Made by a program: the position numbers and the translations under genes. The notes beneath the pieces were generated by a model. It was not told the origin of the DNA. It worked only from the letters and a program-made list of their open reading frames with translations, and ran no database searches. Below, in pieces: positions 6,729 to 9,740 of a stretch of DNA of 9,740 bases. Position 1 is the stretch's first letter, and every line of letters starts with the position of its first letter. This stretch comes from Methylophilaceae bacterium UBA6140 (GTDB lineage: Bacteria; Pseudomonadota; Gammaproteobacteria; Burkholderiales; Methylophilaceae): NCBI GenBank assembly GCA_002423265.1, contig DIVE01000123.1, forward strand, positions 1 to 9,740, given 5' to 3'.

Positions 6729-7862
6729 ATGCCAACCATCGGGATTGTAGCTGGAGAGGCTTCAGGCGACCTGTTGGGTAGCCATTTGATACGCGCGTTG
6801 AAAAAGCGCAGACCTGATCTTCAATTCATCGGGATTGCCGGTCCAAAAATGCAGGCGGAAGGGGCAAAAAGTCTGTTCCCGATGGAGCAGCTTTCTGTGC
6901 GCGGCTATGTAGAGGTCTTGCGTCATCTGCCCGGCCTGCTCAGTTTGCGCAAGCAGCTCAAGCAATATTTTCTGAAAAATCCGCCAGATCTGTTTATCGG
7001 TATCGATGCTCCGGATTTCAACTTCACACTGGAGCGTAGTCTGAAGAAAAATGGCATTCCTACGGTTCATTATGTCAGCCCGTCGATCTGGGCCTGGCGC
7101 AAGGGCCGCATTAAAAAGATCAAGTCGGCAGTTTCCCACATGCTGGCGCTTTTTCCGTTCGAGTCCGCCATCTATCAGGAAGCCAACATTCCCGTTACCT
7201 ATGTCGGTCACCCATTGGCAGATATGCTGCCCATGGAAGCTTCTATGGAGGAAGCGCGCGATAGCCTCAAATTGAAGTGTTCGAGCCGTGTGATTGCCAT
7301 GCTGCCCGGCAGCCGCCAAAGCGAAGTGAAGCAATTGGCAAACCTTTATGTGAATACGGCAAAGCTGATTGCAGCGCAGCAGCCTGAAATCACATTTCTG
7401 GTCCCCTTGATTACTCGCGAGACAAGAACGATTTTTCAGCAGGCGATTTATGACAATAAAGCCGAGGATCTGAATTTGCAGATCCTGTTCGGTCACGCGC
7501 ATATGGCGATGCAGGCCGCTGACGCGGTCATTGTCGCATCGGGTACAGCTACGCTGGAAGCGGCTTTGATCAAGCGCCCGATGGTCATCACCTACCGCAT
7601 GCCGGCTTTGAGTTGGCAACTGCTCAAGCGCATGAATTATTTGCCTTATGTTGGACTGCCTAATATTCTGGCAGGGCGATTTGTCGTGCCAGAGCTTTTG
7701 CAGCACGACGCAACACCGGAAAAGCTGGCGGACGCGACACTGCGATTGATCAATGACGAAGTGTTGATGAAAGAAATCCGCGAGGAATTTACCCGCATGC
7801 ACCAATTGTTGCGCCAGAACACGGACGAAAAGGCAGCAGATGCAATTCTGGCGAATCTATAG
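6729..7862 (+). CDS. lpxB: LpxB lipid-A-disaccharide synthase (377 aa)
   Basis: LpxB is a GT19-family glycosyltransferase that joins lipid X to UDP-2,3-diacylglucosamine, forming the beta-1,6 disaccharide of lipid A at the inner face of the inner membrane. Family landmarks appear in order: GEASGD (9-14), GIDAPDFN (91-98) with Asp93 in the place of the functionally needed Asp98 of E. coli, VSPSIWAWR (116-124), LPGSRQSEV (192-200), SGTATLEAAL (271-280) and GLPNILAGR (309-317). Length matches E. coli (382 aa). It starts at ATG 12 bases after lpxA, with a weak AGAAAG at 6715-6720. The UDP-diacylglucosamine hydrolase step (LpxH or LpxI) between LpxD and LpxB is not encoded in the window. The stop codon overlaps the ribosome site of rnhB. 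Confidence 0.95.
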   Translation: MPTIGIVAGEASGDLLGSHLIRALKKRRPDLQFIGIAGPKMQAEGAKSLFPMEQLSVRGYVEVLRHLPGLLSLRKQLKQYFLKNPPDLFIGIDAPDFNFTLERSLKKNGIPTVHYVSPSIWAWRKGRIKKIKSAVSHMLALFPFESAIYQEANIPVTYVGHPLADMLPMEASMEEARDSLKLKCSSRVIAMLPGSRQSEVKQLANLYVNTAKLIAAQQPEITFLVPLITRETRTIFQQAIYDNKAEDLNLQILFGHAHMAMQAADAVIVASGTATLEAALIKRPMVITYRMPALSWQLLKRMNYLPYVGLPNILAGRFVVPELLQHDATPEKLADATLRLINDEVLMKEIREEFTRMHQLLRQNTDEKAADAILANL

Positions 7863-7865
7863 AGG
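7862..7865 (+). promoter_or_regulatory. Ribosome binding site deciding the TTG start of rnhB
   Basis: GAGG begins on the last base of the lpxB stop (TAG 7860-7862) and ends 6 bases before the TTG at 7872. In that frame nothing lies between the TAG and this TTG except three sense codons that cannot start translation. Confidence 0.75.
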
Positions 7866-7871
7866 TGCGGA

Positions 7872-8456
7872 TTGCTGATCTGTGGTGTTGATGAGGCAGG
7901 CAGGGGGCCGTTGGCTGGTGCCGTTTATGCGGCGGCGGTCATTCTCGACCCTGATCGTGCTATTCACGGCCTGGCCGATTCCAAAACCCTCTCGGAAAAA
8001 AAACGTGAACGACTCGCGCTGGATATCAGGCAACATGCGCTAGCCTGGTCAGTGGCCAGCAGCAGCGTCGAAGAAATCGACCGGCTCAATATCCTGCAAG
8101 CCAGCCTGCTGGCGATGAAACGCGCCATTGAGAATCTCAGGGCTCGGGATGGCGAACTGCTTGTTCCGCAACAAGTGCTGGTGGACGGCTTGCATTGCCC
8201 GAAAATCGGCATCCCGGCACGCGCGATTGTCAAAGGTGACAGCAGGGAGGCTTCAATTGCGGCCGCTTCGATTCTGGCCAAAACTGCGCGTGATGAAGAG
8301 ATGTACGCACTGCACGCTTTATATCCACAGTACGATTTCGCCAAACACAAGGGCTATCCCACCAAGGACCACATGGCGCGCTTGATGCAGCACGGCGTGT
8401 CGTCCATACATCGGCGCAGCTACGCCCCGGTCAGAAAAATTCTGGAATCCGCCTGA
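7872..8456 (+). CDS. rnhB: Ribonuclease HII (194 aa)
   Basis: RNase HII cuts the RNA strand of RNA-DNA hybrids and nicks DNA 5' of single misincorporated ribonucleotides, starting ribonucleotide excision repair in the cytoplasm. The four metal-binding acidic residues are visible: Asp7 and Glu8 in [12 protein letters not shown], Asp105 in VLVDGL, and Asp123 in [15 protein letters not shown]. The family ending [11 protein letters not shown]...HRRSYAPVR is intact. Length is typical (E. coli 198 aa). The start is TTG at 7872. The frame is closed by the lpxB stop four codons upstream, the [12 protein letters not shown] beginning suits the family, and GAGG lies 6 bases before. Its place after lpxB is the standard proteobacterial order, although it has no role in lipid A synthesis. 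Its stop lies 3 bases from the stop of the opposing haem-protein gene. Confidence 0.95.
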   Translation: MLICGVDEAGRGPLAGAVYAAAVILDPDRAIHGLADSKTLSEKKRERLALDIRQHALAWSVASSSVEEIDRLNILQASLLAMKRAIENLRARDGELLVPQQVLVDGLHCPKIGIPARAIVKGDSREASIAAASILAKTARDEEMYALHALYPQYDFAKHKGYPTKDHMARLMQHGVSSIHRRSYAPVRKILESA

Positions 8457-8480
8457 CCGTTATTTGATTGCGCGGCGGAT
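8447..8480. terminator. Possible bidirectional hairpin around the two convergent stop codons
   Basis: A perfect 7-bp inverted repeat, ATCCGCC (8447-8453) and GGCGGAT (8474-8480), encloses a 20-base loop that contains both stop codons (rnhB TGA 8454-8456; opposing TAA on the - strand at 8460-8462). On the - strand the stem is followed about 7 bases later by a run of five T (8435-8439 read in reverse). On the + strand no T-run follows. The long loop and misplaced T-run make it a weak intrinsic terminator at best. No other terminator candidate separates these transcripts. Confidence 0.3.
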
Positions 8481-9050
8481 GGAAACAGCGCCCCGTATTT
8501 CGCCGGCACTGTAACCGGTGGCACGATCTGCCGGGTATTCTTTTGCCAGTAAAGCCCGCACGTTATCCGTGATGTTTTCCGGTTTTCCATGGCACTGCAG
8601 GCAAAGTTGCTGGGTCGGAATAGCCTTCATATAGTGCAGCCAACTGCCGTCAGCATCGGTATAAACCCTGGTGGTCTCCATGGTCTTTACATCAGCACCG
8701 GCGCGCTGTTTTTCATCGAATTCCACCAGCATCGAGGTTTCTTCCGTGCTCGGCGTGCCCTGCGTCTGGTTGCGCGGTTTCAAGGAAACCCGTTTTACTG
8801 TCTTGCCGTCGGTCGAATACTGCTGTGCCAGCGCAGGCGCAACCTCCTTGCAGACCTTGATTGCACTCTCGGTGCCGCTTGAATCCAGTTGCTGCTTCAA
8901 GGTGCCGGCGAGTTGTTGCATGAACTCCTGTGCTGTTTTGCGGCTTTCTTCCGTGAATCTGGCGTGCGGGTCTTCAGAAGCCTGTGCGATTGTGACGAAG
9001 CTGAAAATGCCGGTGGCAGTCAGCATGATTCTCATTGCGGAATTCATCAT
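8460..9050 (-). CDS. Exported c-type haem protein, DUF3365 (Tll0287-like) family (196 aa)
   Basis: This is a small exported protein with one covalent haem site, CLQCH at residues 150-154. A signal peptide covers about 1-24 (hydrophobic MLTATGIFSFVTIA, cleavage after Ala-Gln-Ala), so it should mature in the periplasm. The segment AIKVCKEVAPALA (63-75) and the ending GEIRGAVSIRRAIK fit DUF3365, whose characterised cyanobacterial member Tll0287 has a PAS-like fold and an unusual Cys/His-ligated haem. Cys67 is the likely counterpart of that cysteine. The physiological role of the family is not settled; redox sensing or electron transfer are options. I start at ATG 9050 because AAGGAG (9057-9062) lies 6 bases upstream. 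A frame extension to TTG 9065 would place that ribosome site inside the gene. A second ATG follows at once (9047). There are no transmitter or membrane domains, so it is a stand-alone protein. It may share a transcript with the methyltransferase gene upstream. Confidence 0.85.
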   Translation of the reverse strand: MMNSAMRIMLTATGIFSFVTIAQASEDPHARFTEESRKTAQEFMQQLAGTLKQQLDSSGTESAIKVCKEVAPALAQQYSTDGKTVKRVSLKPRNQTQGTPSTEETSMLVEFDEKQRAGADVKTMETTRVYTDADGSWLHYMKAIPTQQLCLQCHGKPENITDNVRALLAKEYPADRATGYSAGEIRGAVSIRRAIK

Positions 9051-9095
9051 GGCGTTCTCCTTCAATTGATAGGCAAAATTTACCGCAGTTTGTAC
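9051..9095 (-). other. Spacer between the methyltransferase and haem-protein genes (45 bases)
   Basis: The spacer holds the haem-gene ribosome site, an AT-rich imperfect dyad (GGCAAAATTTACC, 9072-9084, one mismatched pair) and an 8-base palindrome TCAATTGA (9062-9069). I see no terminator for the upstream gene. A -10-like TATCAA has only a poor -35 partner. Co-transcription from the upstream gene is the simplest reading. Confidence 0.45.
9057..9062 (-). promoter_or_regulatory. Ribosome binding site for the DUF3365 haem protein
   Basis: Read on the - strand this is AAGGAG, 6 bases before ATG 9050 and 9 before ATG 9047. It rules out the longer frame beginning at TTG 9065, because the site would then lie within the coding sequence. 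Confidence 0.8.
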
Positions 9096-9740
9096 TCAGG
9101 AAGCCAGTAGTAAAAAGACCGTAGGTTGCTTGTGCAGCTCCGGCAGGGCTGACGTTTTCCACCCGGCAACGGAGCTGGTTTGAATTCTTTCGCTATCCAG
9201 CGTCAGGTTGGTCGCAACGCATAATCTGGTTTCGGCCCGGCAGTGCGCAATCATGTCTTCGAACAAATGCTGGTTGCGATAAGGCGTTTCGATGAAAATC
9301 TGCGTTTCATCAAATTTCGCCGAACGCTGTTCAATTTCTTTCAGCTTTTCGATTCGTGCGGATTTTTCTGCAGGCAAATAACCAAGAAAAGTGAAGCGTT
9401 GGCCATCGAGACCGGAGGCAATCAGCGCCAGCAGTATCGAGGAGGGACCAACCAAAGGCTTGACCGTGATGCCTTTACGATGTGCCAAGGCCACCAGCCT
9501 GGCACCCGGATCGGCGATACCCGGGCAGCCAGCCTCCGACATGACAGCGACGTCGCGACCGGCCAGCAAAGGCGCCAGCAGGGCAGGGATATCCTTGTCT
9601 TGGGTATGTTCGTTCAGCGTCAGCAACTCCAGTTCGCGCACCGGCTTCAAGGGTTTGATACTACCGAGAAACTGCCGTGCAGATTTCTCGTTCTCCACAA
9701 TGAAAGTATCGAGCCTGCGGGCGATTTCGATGACAGCCTG
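9096..9740 (-). CDS. RsmI-like SAM-dependent methyltransferase of the tetrapyrrole methylase superfamily (partial, 5' end missing)
   Basis: The frame is open from the right edge and stops with TGA at 9098-9096, giving 214 visible residues. It reads past the GTG at 9698: codons before it (QAVIEIARRLDTFIV) continue the family pattern, so that GTG is an internal valine. Motifs, counted from the first visible residue, are ENEKSARQFL (16-25), SEAGCPGIADPGA (68-80), VGPSS (97-101), FLGYLPAEKSAR and IFIETPYR. They match the RsmI/tetrapyrrole methylase fold, in which RsmI methylates the 2'-hydroxyl of C1402 in 16S rRNA. It ends at TVFLLLAS, without the C-terminal extension of E. coli RsmI (286 aa), and has SEAGCPG where RsmI has SDAGTP. 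It is therefore likely a shorter paralogous subfamily whose substrate I cannot name. The missing N-terminus is probably only about 20 residues. Confidence 0.85.
   Translation of the reverse strand, partial: QAVIEIARRLDTFIVENEKSARQFLGSIKPLKPVRELELLTLNEHTQDKDIPALLAPLLAGRDVAVMSEAGCPGIADPGARLVALAHRKGITVKPLVGPSSILLALIASGLDGQRFTFLGYLPAEKSARIEKLKEIEQRSAKFDETQIFIETPYRNQHLFEDMIAHCRAETRLCVATNLTLDSERIQTSSVAGWKTSALPELHKQPTVFLLLAS

Noticed and set aside
6762..7805. Open frame of 347 codons on the - strand opposite lpxB
   Set aside because: It lies wholly opposite a well-supported gene, its translation is rich in His, Gln and Arg with no recognisable motif, and its openness follows from the codon pattern of lpxB.
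9066..9079. FNR-type half site TTGAT upstream of the haem-protein gene
   Set aside because: The second half (AAAAT against ATCAA) matches at only two of five bases, so there is no supported FNR/CRP operator, tempting as it is next to a haem protein.

Overview
The window is a compact stretch of bacterial chromosome from a Gram-negative, outer-membrane-bearing proteobacterium. The protein sequences and the gene order (dxr-rseP-bamA-skp-lpxD-fabZ-lpxA-lpxB-rnhB) fit a betaproteobacterium, perhaps of the Nitrosomonadales/Gallionellales/Methylophilales kind. That placement is inferred from gene order and protein style, not from a marker gene. There are no rRNA or tRNA genes, insertion sequences, phage genes or CRISPR arrays. 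No gene is broken. The longest stretch without a gene is 52 bases.

Positions 1-8456 (+ strand) form one tightly packed gene run, almost certainly an operon that enters from the left. It holds the last codons of dxr (isoprenoid precursor synthesis), rseP (site-2 intramembrane protease of the envelope stress pathway), bamA (beta-barrel assembly pore), skp/ompH (periplasmic chaperone for unfolded outer-membrane proteins), lpxD, fabZ, lpxA and lpxB (lipid A and fatty acid synthesis), and rnhB (ribonuclease HII). Gaps run from a 1-base overlap to 52 bases, and no terminator lies between genes. Functionally it is an outer-membrane construction operon. FabZ acts on hydroxyacyl-ACP, the same pool from which LpxA and LpxD take their acyl chains. 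LpxB joins the two sugars of lipid A. Skp and BamA deliver and insert the barrel proteins. RseP takes part in the response when that process fails.

Positions 8460-9740 (- strand) carry two genes that converge on the operon. One encodes a small exported c-type haem protein of the DUF3365/Tll0287-like family. The other, upstream of it, is the truncated gene of an RsmI-like SAM-dependent methyltransferase that runs off the right edge. The stop codons of rnhB and the haem gene are only 3 bases apart and sit in the loop of a perfect 7-bp inverted repeat.

I see no previously undescribed system here. The points worth a second look are details inside known families: a valine at the LpxA acyl-chain ruler position, two cysteine pairs in unusual BamA loops, a possible Cys/His-ligated haem protein, non-ATG starts whose ribosome binding sites overlap upstream stop codons, and the unusually tight convergent gene end.
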